From the NCBI GenBank assembly GCA_015178975.1, contig WHVD01000039.1, positions 558,001 through 622,000 of the forward strand: a DNA stretch of 64,000 nucleotides. The letters are read 5' to 3'. Position numbers and translations under genes: made by a program. This DNA comes from Hysterangium stoloniferum (lineage: Eukaryota; Basidiomycota; Agaricomycetes; Hysterangiales; Hysterangiaceae). The notes beneath the pieces were generated by a model, which saw nothing but the letters and a program-made list of their open reading frames with translations, did not search any database and was not told the origin of the DNA. Of the stretch, positions 20,632 through 31,769 are shown piece after piece. Every line of letters begins with the position of its first letter. Position 1 is the first letter of the stretch.

Positions 20632-21600
20632 TGTCTTACTGGCATATTTCAATGTTTATTCCCATATTGATCCCTACACTTCTTGACAGCCTAACTGAAT
20701 GTGGAATGTGTAAGTGTGTCAAGCTTCGAATGGACAATTGGCCTTCTGCCCTTCTTCTTCATGTATATTTTTCAAAATTGCTATCCATGAAGGTGATTCA
20801 ATAACATGGGGCCTGTACTGACTGCCATTGGACTTCATTGACTCCTTAGTGAATTTTGCAACCAGGTCTATGTGAGGCTGTGCATAATCTGTAAGAGTCG
20901 AGTTGTCCTGTCCATTTAAGCAAGTTTGAATAATTGACTAAATATTAAAAAGAACTAAAATAATTACAGTAATAAAAAAATTAAAACAGTTTTTGGTTAG
21001 AACTAAGATTGGGAGGGCAGGTGGCAGGTGGAAACACAGGCTTGGAATTGGTGCACAGTCTAGATTGGAGGTAATATAAATGAACATTATAAGAAGATGG
21101 AGGTGGCTCCAGTTCAGGAGAAAGTGGTGTGTAGAAGGGCTCAGATGTGGGATGATAGGATGAAGAGAGTAAGGATAGGGATGGGTAAAGGAAATTTTCC
21201 TTTTCAGTGGATATTGCAACAGCTGGTATTGGAAAACCTCTCCCAGAAGTTTTGAGATTAATTTTCTTACCACTGGACACTTGTTTCTTCTCAGTTCGTA
21301 GTTGATTCACATTCTCTATGGCCATCTTCTTTCTTCTAATGCTGCTGCCAATTTGAATTCAATATTTGTGACCTCCTTGCATATGTGATCAGCCTTGTCC
21401 ACTTGTTCAATACATAGAGAAGTATGATGATGATTTGAGATGAAACAGTGTGTTAGTGTGTTTCAATGATTCTTCAAGATACAGTTTTCTGATGCCAATT
21501 GAAGTTCCCGTGCAATCTGTTTATCATATTCAAATGCACTGTAGCAATGAGATTAGATATTTGTGATAATTATACAGATTGTGTAACTTACCTGTGAATT
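20632..21600. other. CG-poor spacer, no gene recognised
   Basis: Open frames on the minus strand (20,938-21,325) have no recognisable motif and a biased composition. I cannot assign them. Confidence 0.4.
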
Positions 21601-21609
21601 GCCTCTGCA

Positions 21610-22612
21610 AGTGGGAAACATATTTCAGTTTCTACTGGATATAACTTTGCTACTATCTCTAGACTTCACTCTAAACATCATTCCCACCTTTCTAAGTCCT
21701 CTGGTCATCCTTCCAAACTCTCTATGGCCAACATCTGTTTTGCACAACATCTTATCAGCTCTGGAAAGGCTGATACAGCTGTAGATGCAACAAGGGCACT
21801 TTGCACTATCACCAACCAGTCACTCAATCCTCAAACAGTACATCATGGACTCAAGGCAGCTGGGATGAAGCCTGTGGTAAAGAAGAAAAGGCCTCTTCTT
21901 TCTGATACATCAGAATTGGACTGTGGAGGACTGGAAGACAGTGGTGTGGTCTGATGAGACAAATCAATAGGCTGGGGTCAGATGGTAGGAAGTGGGTGTG
22001 GAAAAAGGCAGGGGAGGGCTTGAGTGACAGGCTGGTTGAGAGAACCATGAAGTTTGGTGGTGGATCTTTGATGATATGTATGGGGGTGCATGCTGTAGGG
22101 AGGGGTTGGTTACATATGTATGCAAGATTGATGGAAGGATGGATGGGGATCTCTACATACAGATTCTAGAGTATGACCTGTAAGCCAGCCTCAGGGATTA
22201 TGGTAAATCTGCAGATGATGTCATCTCCAGCAGGATAATGACCCCAAGCATACCTGCAAGAAGGCCCAGAATTGGTTCCAAGAAAATGGTTTCAGGGGTC
22301 TCTCATGGCCAGCACAGTCTCTTGACCTGAATCCCATTGAACACTTATGGAATCACCTGAAGAGGAGGTTGGCAGGGTATGAGAATGCATCCCAGGAGAT
22401 GGAAGAGCTTTGGGAGAGGGTAGTAGAGGAATGGTACAAGATTGATGCAAAGGTGTGCCAGGATTTGATTGAGGATATTACATAATGAACTTATGGTGCC
22501 TTGGACTATACATGTTGGCAAATATTTTGGTGATTTTTATGATTTTATCTACTGGGGTATAAGCTATACAAGTTGAAACTGCAAAACATTGGATACATTT
22601 TGTAAGTCACTG
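21610..22612 (+). pseudogene. Second Tc1-like transposase remnant
   Basis: The fragments follow the order of the enzyme at 9,502: ATISRLHSKHHSHLSKSSG (helix-turn-helix), then TVHHGLKAAGMKPVVKKKRP, then LGSDGRKWVWKKAGEGLSDR, then a DLNPIEHLW-like end near 22,325-22,350. Stops and slips are frequent. The 3' end may be GTAAGTCACTG at 22,602-22,612, followed by TA and resembling the other element's terminus. The 5' end was not found. It appears to lie within the gene remnant that follows on the minus strand. Confidence 0.75.
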
Positions 22613-22614
22613 TA

Positions 22615-24990
22615 AATAAAAATAGGTATTAAAGAACAAGTGGACTCATGGTGGCACAAATGTGGATCCCAAATCACAATCTCCCACTCATTGAACTCTC
22701 CAAATACATGCTTGTATGTTGTATCATGCTGAGTAGAGGTGACATTGTGGACAAGCTCTGCAATATCAGGGAGCATTGTTACAACAACTTCATCTGATCA
22801 TTACCATCATTGCATAATTCACTATGCATGGATTGGATGTATTGCTCCCACACATGCCATTTCAACTCAATGTTTTCATACATGTGCTTTACACCTGGTA
22901 TAATATTAAATGTCAGAATGAGATAAGAACCAATTAAGAAAACTCACACCTGCTACTGTATATCCTTTCCCTGGGGATATTGCTTTTGTTTCATTGCATT
23001 GAGAACGTGCTGTTGCTGTGTGAGACTGCTGGTCACCTTGCTGTCAGTGGCCTTTTGTGATGCAAGCAGAGCTTTTGCAGTCAGAGCTGCAGCATTAATA
23101 ATGCTCAAAAAAGGCAGGTAAATGGAAAGAACCACTGACATCAATCAATATGTCCCACTGTTGAACCAATAAGCCCAACACCCTCAATTGCCTCCATGTA
23201 GAGTTCAGTCACCTTGAATGTTAGTTTTTGCAATGCATGAGGGGGATGTTTGTGGGGGAGTCCAGGTGTGGTTATGATGACAACTTTTTGAATGGAATGA
23301 TCAATTGGAGTATATATTATAATCTGAGCAGGGCACAGATGCCAGGTGATGAGGCCATTAATTAATTTTCCATTTTCAAAATGTATGTGGGCTAGATAGT
23401 ATATTAACAATACATGTGTATATAATAATATTGTTAAGAACTGAAAACTGACTAATGTCGGTGGCCAACAGGGACCGATTGGAAGGACTTGGCTTCAGCT
23501 TATGTGCTGCGCCCTCGCAAATATCTGTAGGGTGTCCTTAGATTTCGGGCGGGCGAAGACTAATCCTAAAGAGCTCTTTTTGGTGAGATACCGATCGGAA
23601 CTGAAGGACAAGTCGAGCGTCGGGCCTAGGGGTCGGGGCTGGGAGTGGGCGAGCGCATGTGAAGGTGGATGGGGGTTCTTAGTATGGGACTGTTACAGAT
23701 GTATGAGGGTATTCTGAGTCGATATTCTGATTGCCTAGTAACTACAACTACAGCGGGTTCATATACAAGTAACAGGCGTCTAGAAAATACTAATGGGGAG
23801 AAGGGTGGAAAATGGCATTAACAATAAGCTTGACTAGGAACGGGAAGTTTATGATTAGTTCGGAGGCCGATGATAACCGAGAGTGGGATTACGATAAAAG
23901 GAAATAGTTCAAGGACTACAAATATAGATAGACATATGTGAAACATAAGATTGAACGGATCAACATAATAAAAGGGATGTATCAAAAGTTTGACCAGACA
24001 ATACGAGTTATTTTGACGTGGGCGTAAACGGAGTTTGATCTTTGTGAAAACATATGTCAGCTTTGGGGCCGATGGTTTCCGAGATGGTGACTTGAAAATG
24101 TTGATAAGTGGCGATAACCTCAGGACTGATAGGGTTGCGACACGGTCGTAACAAATATGCACTGAGACTTACAGCATTTCTCCTGTTTCAAGCCAACAGT
24201 TTGTGGGACAGTATAATAGCATGGACCTGTATACTTTTCAGTATCCTGAGATGTAGAACCCTGGGCCATGAAAATGACATTTAATGTGGACTGGGAGACA
24301 TGGAGTGGGATTGAGAAAAAAATGTGGGCATGTTTATCTTCAGCAGGTTGCCATGATGAGCATCCAATGAATTGATCCTTGCCAAATGCTGTTATCTAAA
24401 GAACATCATTGTTGAAATGTATACATAAAAAAGAATCTTAAACTTACACTTTCAAAAGCCTGGATGATTGGCCACCCCTTACATTTTCTGTCATTGAATT
24501 TACAAGTTCGAAATGCAACACTATTATAAAAACTTAAACAAATCTCATTAAAGCTAATGAAGTGAATATATGTAAAGGTAATAAGGGCTTACACTGCAGC
24601 CACACCAATAACCGAATCTGCTTCAGCAGCATTATTGGCTATCTGTGCATTGTGGATCTCCTCAAAGGTCTTGAAATCATCACTGTAGCACTCATACTTG
24701 AAGAATAAGGATGAACCCACACATGAGCACATAAAATGGCCACAGCAAACATGAATGGCTCATTGAGTTTTGATCTTGCCAAAGGGGAAGATGACAGGAC
24801 CAGCTTCTTTGGTTCCACCACTCCCATCACCCCAACCATCAACACACTCATATATAAATAAGAATAAGAACATAACTTGTTCTTAATAATAGCTGCCATG
24901 GAGAGTGGATTACCATTGGAATCAATAAATTTGAAGGCACTGTTGGTCAGATCAAGAATATATCCTATGGATTCACCTTCCATAGGAATT
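22615..24990 (-). pseudogene. Unidentified basidiomycete protein remnant, interrupted by a solo LTR
   Basis: Minus-strand coding signal appears in pieces: ILDLTNSAFKFIDSNGNPLS (about 24,960) and PLARSKLNEPFMFAVAILCA, a FEEIHNAQIANNAAEADSVI-like run near 24,660-24,600, then beyond the LTR LAHIHFENGKLINGLITW (about 23,395), and DTTYKHVFGEFNEWEIVIWD near 22,725-22,665. I recall the last motif from large, repeated basidiomycete proteins of unknown function but cannot name the family. Frameshifts divide the pieces, and I have not shown that they form one gene. Confidence 0.4.
23432..24153 (-). mobile_element. Solo LTR, family A (subgroup 2)
   Basis: The block runs TGTTAAGAACTG to GGTCGTAACA with AATAT at 23,427-23,431 and 24,154-24,158. 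It is rich in CG compared with its surroundings, which suggests a recent arrival. It interrupts the unidentified protein remnant. Confidence 0.93.
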
Positions 24991-26093
24991 GGCCAGGTTG
25001 TAGGAATTTCTGTCAGTTCAACTAGTTGTTTGATTCAATGTTGGTGTGTGATCTGTATCCAGCCTGCCTCAGTCATCACTTGATGTTTGGAACACTAGGC
25101 ATGCTTTTGCCCTGAGCCCCAGTAGATTTACATATCTAATGAATATTAGCAAAAATAGAGCTGACTGAGGGGAATATAAAGCTTACTTGGGGTCACCCAG
25201 GTGATTGGAGGACTTCTCTACTGGTATTATTGATGCATCTGGCGACTTATTTCCATCAAGAATGTTATAAATTGGGTGAATGCTGAAAATTTCCAGAATT
25301 TCATAGTTGAATGGCTCCAGGTTCCTACACAGTGTACTCCACAGATTGACCAGTCTTCAACACCTGCAAGTGTGCTTCCATTGAGACAGAATAAATGACA
25401 GCAGGGATCATCAACATCTTCTGAGCATTCACTGGTGATAGCCAGTAAGCTTCATATTCTCTCTGGATGCTCTTCTTTGCTAATTTTCATGAGATAAATG
25501 ACTGCAGAGAGTATCTAAATCTTCTAAATATCCTCTACTGAAAGAATTAACACTCAATTTAGCTGTTGTCTGCACTTCAAGGCATAAATATTTATGCACT
25601 CACTTTTGTCCAATAGGCTCTGATAATGTCATCTCCCCCCACTTTGAGAAGGCTTGGCAGGTTGATTGAGCTGGAGGACATTGGTTGAGAATGGAAGCAG
25701 GAAGCAGTGTGACCCATAGGCACCTGTAGTCTAAATAACTCTACCTAATACACCCTTCCCACAAAGGAACACTAATGCTGCAAGCCTCTGGAGTTAGTCA
25801 CCTACTTCTCTGAGGTATTAACAAGAGTAGTTGATATCCACAAGGAGAGGGAAAATGAGAGGAATGGATAGAAATGCCTGGCATGAGGCCAGAAGGTCTG
25901 GTAAAAGGACAGCAGGGCACAAAAGGCAAGGGGTTGGATTGTAGACTCAAGGGCTTCAATGAGATGAGGAACCATGGTTTGGAAGAAATAACAGTGTTTT
26001 CAGGGGAGTCAGGGCTCACAATAGTGCTCCCCAGGGTCTGTGACAGAGGGTCCCCTTATAATTACTCCATAACAAGATTCAGTCCCACTGTAT
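24991..26093. other. CG-poor spacer, no gene recognised
   Basis: No motif could be supported on either strand. The frame at 25,874-26,107 (+) just before the gag remnant is biased in composition and unassigned. Confidence 0.35.
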
Positions 26094-26960
26094 ATGTACA
26101 TATGTAAGTCTGGATTGGATCCTGTGAAGATGGGTTCAAAAATTATGAAGACACACATGACAGAAGCTCATCCAAAGACTTGCATCCCCCTTACTGGTGC
26201 CACTCTCACCAAACCTCAGATGGCAGAATGGTGGGCATCAGGGAAGGTGGAGTATTTAGCATTGCCCTCCTGGGAGTTATTTGTCAAGAAGGTGAAGGAT
26301 TGTTTCATGCCAGTCAATTGGAATATGGATGCATTGGAACAGTTTTATTCCTGTTCTCAAGGCAAGCACTCTTTTCACACATTTGCAGCAGATCTCACCC
26401 AGTGTCTTGGCACCCTTCCTTCTGCAACAATATCTACAGCCATTTACAAACATTATAACCTTTTTTACTCTCACCCCCTCCTATACCTTCACATGCATGC
26501 ACTCCAGTCCTTTGACATTGACAATTCATCTCAGACACCTGATTAATTGATTGCCCTTATGGGATCACAGTGGGACACCCTTGTTGGTGACTATGTGGCT
26601 CACTCAGGCCATTCTTCAGCTCACATCAGTTATACTAGCTCCACCAGCATTCCACTTCCCACATCATTGACTGGCAATGCCACCAGCCCCTCCAGTCTGG
26701 TCACTCCTCCTAAATTCCTTCCAATCATGGAAGAGGAGAAGGCTGCACTTACAGCTGTTTGAGGGTGTTGGAATCATCATGGAAAACTGGGTTGGGTCCC
26801 TCATCAGCATCACACCTGCTTGGGAACCCCCACCATTGGTGCTTGTCCTGGAAAGGATTTTAGCACATTAACTGTTATGAGCACCACCCCTACACCTGTT
26901 CCAACTGTTACCACAACCACAGCTGCAGTGGCCATTTTGCAAGAGTCACCTTATGACACA
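26094..26960 (+). pseudogene. Retroelement gag-like remnant (fossil)
   Basis: The segment reads SWELFVKKVKDCFMPVNWNM and ALEQFYSCSQGKHSFHTFAA, matching the gag of fungal retroelements, followed near 26,730-26,850 by EEEKAALTA and a Cys/His-rich stretch. It belongs to a fossil retroelement; LTRs could not be assigned, though the repeat at 27,415-27,491 is nearby. Confidence 0.55.
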
Positions 26961-27414
26961 TAAAATACCCATCTCACACTGGTTCAATGGCTGCCTATGC
27001 CAGAGCTAGGAGTTCCAGTCCCAATTTTCGGGATGAGGATACAAATTCAGATTTGGGACCAGACAATTAGAAGCACAATGGAATTCACTTCATTCAATTT
27101 TTCAGTTCACTCCAGTATCATCTTCATCACCCATTGTGGTTCTCTGAACTGTAACTCATCCACCATAATAGTCCTACACATCTGCCAACTTGGCTGTTGG
27201 GGATGCTGTATTTTTCAAAGCAGGGAGTGTAAGCTTGGTGAGGCTTACCACAATGAACCTTTAATATTTAGTACCTGCTTCCTTAGATTATTATGATAAA
27301 TGTGCATAGTAGTTTTTTCATCATTGTTTTACCTGCCATCACTATCATGTACTACCATCTCTGTTCATTGATGAATATACTCGAGTCCTATCAACACTTG
27401 GACCGAGACCTAAT

Positions 27415-27491
27415 TGCACAGACCATGTAATCTAGTATATAGTTAGTTCAGATGAGGAGTAGATCCCTCATCTGAAAGCCTAGTTATATCA
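27415..27491 (-). repeat. Inverted repeat arm, partner at 16,568-16,641
   Basis: TGCACAGACCATGTAATCTA to TAGTTATATCA is the inverse of the stretch at 16,568-16,641. Confidence 0.7.
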
Positions 27492-27513
27492 GAGGCTGCA
27501 ATTGATGGCAGCC

Positions 27514-27970
27514 TGTTAGGACTGTGAAACCCACCAGGACCTGGAACCTACCCTATAAGTATTTGACTCTCTATATCATATGAACCACTCACCAGACTCC
27601 AACTAGACACTCTGGACCCCCTTGTTCCCAACCTGTCCTTGCCCATTTGATATCTGGTTTATTGTGTTCCTTGTTTTATTGTATGCCTGATCTGTCTTTT
27701 TGTCTATCTGGATTTGTAGTACAATAAACTATAAGTCTACATATATAGTCTAGCTACTATCTGTACATACAATCAATCAGAAAATTGACTAAGTAACCCC
27801 CAGTAATTTGCCTCAGCATATTCTCAGAACCCATAGGTTTCCCATCTGCTCCTGTCTGAAGTTGGACAATGTGATCTTGCAAGGGTACAGCATATAAGCT
27901 GAAGCCATGTCCTTCCCTGGAATGTCTGTGGGTTTCCCCATAGACCTACCTGTAAGCCCCACACTTAACA
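27514..27970 (+). mobile_element. Solo LTR, short, distantly related to family B
   Basis: The 457-bp block from TGTTAGGACTGTG to CACTTAACA is flanked by an exact CAGCC at 27,509-27,513 and 27,971-27,975. It includes CAATCAGAAAAT near 27,774 and the LTR motif as ATAAGCTGAAGCCATGTCC near 27,894. It is shorter than the B LTR, probably through internal loss. Confidence 0.85.
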
Positions 27971-28041
27971 CAGCCTTATAATGTATAACGATTTAGTCCC
28001 CACTGCTGAAGGGTTCAGGATTTGGTCACAACATGTATTTT

Positions 28042-28763
28042 TGTTACGACCGTGTCGCAACCCTATCGGTCCCGAGGTTATCGCCACTTATCAACATTTC
28101 AAGTCACCATCTCGGAAACCATCGGCCCCAAAGCTGACGTATGTTTTCGCGAAGATCAAACTCCATTTACGCCCACGTCAAAATAACTTGTATTGTCTGG
28201 TTAAACTTTGATAGTCCCCTTTATTATGTTGATCCATTCAATCTTATGTTTCACATATGTCTATCTATATTTGTAGTCCTTGAACTATTTCCTTTTATCA
28301 TAATCCCGCTCTCAGTTATCACCGGCCTCCGAACTAATCATAAACTTCCCGTTCCTAGTCAAGCTTATTGTTAATACCGTTTTCCGCCCTTCTCCCCATT
28401 AGTATTTTCTAGACGCCTGTTACTTGTATATGAACCCGCTGTAGTTGTAGTTACTAGGCAATCAGAATATCGACTCAGAACACCCTCATATGCCTGTAAT
28501 AGTCTCATACTAAGAATCCCCCCATCCGCCTCCACGTGCACTCGCCCACTCCTGGCCCCGACCCCTTGGCCCAACGCTCGACTTGTCCTTCGGTTCTGAT
28601 CGGTATCTCACCGAAAAAGAGCTCTTTAGGATTAGTCTTCGCCCGCCCGAAATCTAAGGACACCCTACGGATATTTGCGAGGGCGCAGCACATAAGCTGA
28701 AGCCAAGTCCTTCCGATCGGTCCCTGTCGGCCACCGACATTAGTCAGTTTTCAGTTCTTAACA
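28042..28763 (+). mobile_element. Solo LTR, family A (subgroup 2)
   Basis: The block runs TGTTACGACCGTGTCGC to TTCTTAACA with ATTTT at 28,037-28,041 and 28,764-28,768. It is CG-rich and very close to 23,432-24,153 in inverse orientation. Confidence 0.94.
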
Positions 28764-28768
28764 ATTTT

Positions 28769-29534
28769 CCACTCAACCACAGACTAGTATTGGATTAGAG
28801 GTGGGTTTCTCTTTCTAATTGAGTGGAGTTCAGTAAAGTTGTCAAGACCAGGTATTTTTCTCTGTTTCAATGATAAGTGGTTAGATACCCTGAAACATCA
28901 TAGGAAGATAACCCAAAACTTTAAAAGTTATTTATCCACTAAAGTATATATATTTATATTGTTTGCTGTAGAATTAATATTTAATCAAATTCAGTCCATC
29001 AGGTGATACTCTGGAGAATAAGAAATTATTAATATTTGTCTTGTATCTGACAAAAGTTAGTCAAACAATTGTATGTAGATTATTCTTTTGGAATAAATTC
29101 CACAATGTGGATTGGTAGGCCAGATAGCTTGGTTAACTTCCTAAATCAAATAAATTTAAATTATATGAACTATATTTGAAAGTTTGCATATATACAAGAG
29201 AATGCATCTTATCCCAAATATTAAGTCATAACCCAAATAATTTTGTTTAGCCATGACATTTGTACATATTTTAAAAGTCACACAGATACCAGAGAATGCA
29301 TTTATCCCAAAGATTAGGTAACAACCCAGATAATCTTGTTTAACCATGACATTTGCATATTTTAAAAGAGCATACAAGTCTTAAAGATGAAATTTTGGGG
29401 TAATGAAATATAAACTCCTAAAAAATGTAGTCATAGCCAGAGGAAATAGTCTCACTTCAAAATATGAGGACTTTTTCATAAAATTTTGTATATTCAATAA
29501 ATTGTGACTATCCTCCATATAAATGTTATAATTT
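28769..29534. other. AT-rich spacer with a ~105-bp tandem duplication
   Basis: Segments at about 29,185-29,277 and 29,289-29,370 (ACCAGAGAATGCATTTATCC and surroundings) are two copies of one unit. No gene was found. Confidence 0.5.
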
Positions 29535-29599
29535 TGTTAAGTGCTGTGTCAGAAACTTATTCTGGAAACTATCAGGAAATGTCCAGGAATGTGGAAACC

Positions 29600-30439
29600 T
29601 GTTACGACCGGACAATCCCGCCAGACTCCGGGCACTAACCCGTACGCCCCCACGCACTACAAGCACCAATCGTCTGTTTATAGGATTTCCCGCCCGGACT
29701 CCATTATGTCAAGACTCGTTACGTTCAACCTCATTACGACACATATCAGTCACCGGACTTCCCCTGGACTCCGTCTCTGTCTATGTCCGTCTTCGTCCCA
29801 CGCATCAGTCACTGGTCCCCACTTAGAATCCCATCACCGCTCTAATCAAGCCCCGTTCCCGTTTTAGTCAAATGACCTGTCACGATTTAGGACTCCGCTC
29901 CCGCTCCGTTTCCCATTATGGGTTATGCTTTGTCATGATTCGGACTCCACTCCGTTCCGTTCCGTTCCTAACACCAATTTGGTGTTTACTATTCCCGTTT
30001 TATGTTTTGTTAGTTTCGTTTCATTATTACTGGATTTGGTATGTCATGCATTCCACGGTCTATATAAACTGGCAGATGTTGTACATACAATCCAGTCAGA
30101 AAATTAGCTTAGATTCCCCCCAGTAATCTAATAATATTTTCCGCTCTAAAACCTTACTCGATTCACATCGCTCACACTAGTTGGAGCCCATGGGCTCCGG
30201 CGCATCTATCTCTCTCAACCAACTTGACTCACGACCCACGACCTCCGACTTACGACCCACGACCCCCGACTTACGACCTATGACCCACGAACCCTGCCCG
30301 GACTCCCCGGGATCCCCGTCCATCCGTTTGAAATTGGACAACACGATCTAGCGAGGGCGCAGCCTATAAGCTGAAGCCAAGTCCTACCGGATATCCCACG
30401 GGTTTCTCCGGAAACCCAGCCTGAGTGTGTATCCTAACA
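29600..30439 (+). repeat. 5' LTR of element B
   Basis: The LTR runs TGTTACGACCGG to TATCCTAACA. It contains TATATAAA at 30,061-30,068, the presumed transcript start near 30,093 and the shared LTR motif near 30,365-30,383. Confidence 0.95.
30061..30104 (+). promoter_or_regulatory. TATA box and presumed transcript start of element B
   Basis: TATATAAA at 30,061-30,068 is followed at 30,093-30,104 by CAGTCAGAAAAT, about 32 bp from the first base of the box. The 12-mer is the exact reverse complement of the primer site at 30,442-30,453. Confidence 0.65.
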
Positions 30440-30441
30440 GT

Positions 30442-30453
30442 ATTTTCTGACTG
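30442..30453 (+). other. Self-priming type primer binding site of element B
   Basis: ATTTTCTGACTG starts two bases after the LTR, as in element A, and pairs perfectly over 12 bases with 30,093-30,104. This is the layout expected of Tf1-type self-priming elements. Confidence 0.7.
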
Positions 30454-30475
30454 ATACTCGCAGATTGTTTTCATT

Positions 30476-31768
30476 ATGCCACCAAGAAGAAGTACACGCG
30501 CACAGTCATCAATGCCTGGACCATCGACTCTTCATTCCCCGTTAACTCTGTATACCAGTCAGATGCTTGCGATCCAGTCAGAACCCATGGAAGAAGCCCG
30601 TATCGAAGAAGTCCTGGAAAACCTGGACGAATCCGAGAACGAGTACGATTCCGTGGCCCCCAACAAGGGCAAAGGTGTCAAAATCCCTCTCGAAAACCCT
30701 CCGCCTCTTCAACGACCGCATTTGGGGGATCCTACTTCTGAATTTTTAGCAGGAACCATAGATAAATTCATGACTCACCTGCTCGAAGAACGAAAGAAAA
30801 AGGAACAAGAACCTCCACGGTCAAAAGTCAATGCTCCGGAACCCTTCACCGGTTCCAACCCAAACAAACTCTCCACTTTCCTCATGCAATGTCGCTTCAA
30901 CTTCCATGATCGTGCCGCTGCATTCTCCACGGACTCCCGAAAAGTCAATTACGCACTGTCATATTTGTCAGGATCCGCGTTGAAATGGTTCGAACCGGCT
31001 TTTAGCGGAATCTCCGAGGAAGAGCCGCTCTGGCTTGAAAATTGGGAGGCGTTTGTTGAGGAGCTTGAAACCAACTTCGGCCCATATGACCCGACAGGAG
31101 AAGCCGAGAATAGTCTCACAAATCTTCGAATGAAGGACACGCAGTGCATCACGGACTACATCGTCCAATTCAATAATCTTGCAGCTCGTTGTCAGTGGGG
31201 CGATCCCGCTCTCCGCCACCAATTCTACGCCGGTCTGCCGTCCCGCCTTAAAGACGAAGTCTCGAAAGGAGAAGATGGCAAGCCAAAAACCCTGTCCTGT
31301 ATGCGCCTCAAAGCTCAAAACGCGGACGCACGTTATTGGGAACGTCACGTGGAAGTTGCCCACGAGACATCCGCGGACAAAGTAAACAAGTCCAAGGACA
31401 AAAACAATAACAACAATTCATCAACCAGCAACCAGAACTCCACGCAATCCGACAAGAAGAACGATAAAAAGTCTTCAAACAACAACAACAACAATAAGGA
31501 CAATAAGGACAACAACAAGGGTCAACAGTCCGGCAAGCAAGCCAGAAAACCTGACCTCTCAGGCAAACTCGGACCCGATGGCAAATTGACTCCACAAGAA
31601 AGACAACATTGTATGGACAACAACCTCTGTCTCTTGTGCGGGAAACCCGGTCATCGAGTCCCAGAATGTCCGCTGGCAAAAGCAAACTCTTCAAAGGGTC
31701 AATCAGCCAAGGCCTCCACGGAAACCCCGTCAAAGGACAAACCGGCTGCCGATTCGAAAAAAGAGTAA
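30476..31768 (+). CDS. Element B gag
   Basis: This is a 430-residue frame. A central gag region (KVNYALSYLSGSALKWFEPA near residues 150-170, then a NLAARCQWGD run) leads into a long Asn/Lys/Ser-rich linker at about 305-365 and a CCHC zinc knuckle, CLLCGKPGHRVPEC, near 394-407. Gag forms the particle shell and the knuckle binds the element's RNA. The low-complexity linker before the knuckle is unusually rich in Asn. It overlaps the start of the pol region in another frame, a layout known for the family. Confidence 0.9.
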   Translation: MPPRRSTRAQSSMPGPSTLHSPLTLYTSQMLAIQSEPMEEARIEEVLENLDESENEYDSVAPNKGKGVKIPLENPPPLQRPHLGDPTSEFLAGTIDKFMTHLLEERKKKEQEPPRSKVNAPEPFTGSNPNKLSTFLMQCRFNFHDRAAAFSTDSRKVNYALSYLSGSALKWFEPAFSGISEEEPLWLENWEAFVEELETNFGPYDPTGEAENSLTNLRMKDTQCITDYIVQFNNLAARCQWGDPALRHQFYAGLPSRLKDEVSKGEDGKPKTLSCMRLKAQNADARYWERHVEVAHETSADKVNKSKDKNNNNNSSTSNQNSTQSDKKNDKKSSNNNNNNKDNKDNNKGQQSGKQARKPDLSGKLGPDGKLTPQERQHCMDNNLCLLCGKPGHRVPECPLAKANSSKGQSAKASTETPSKDKPAADSKKE

Positions 31769-31769
31769 G

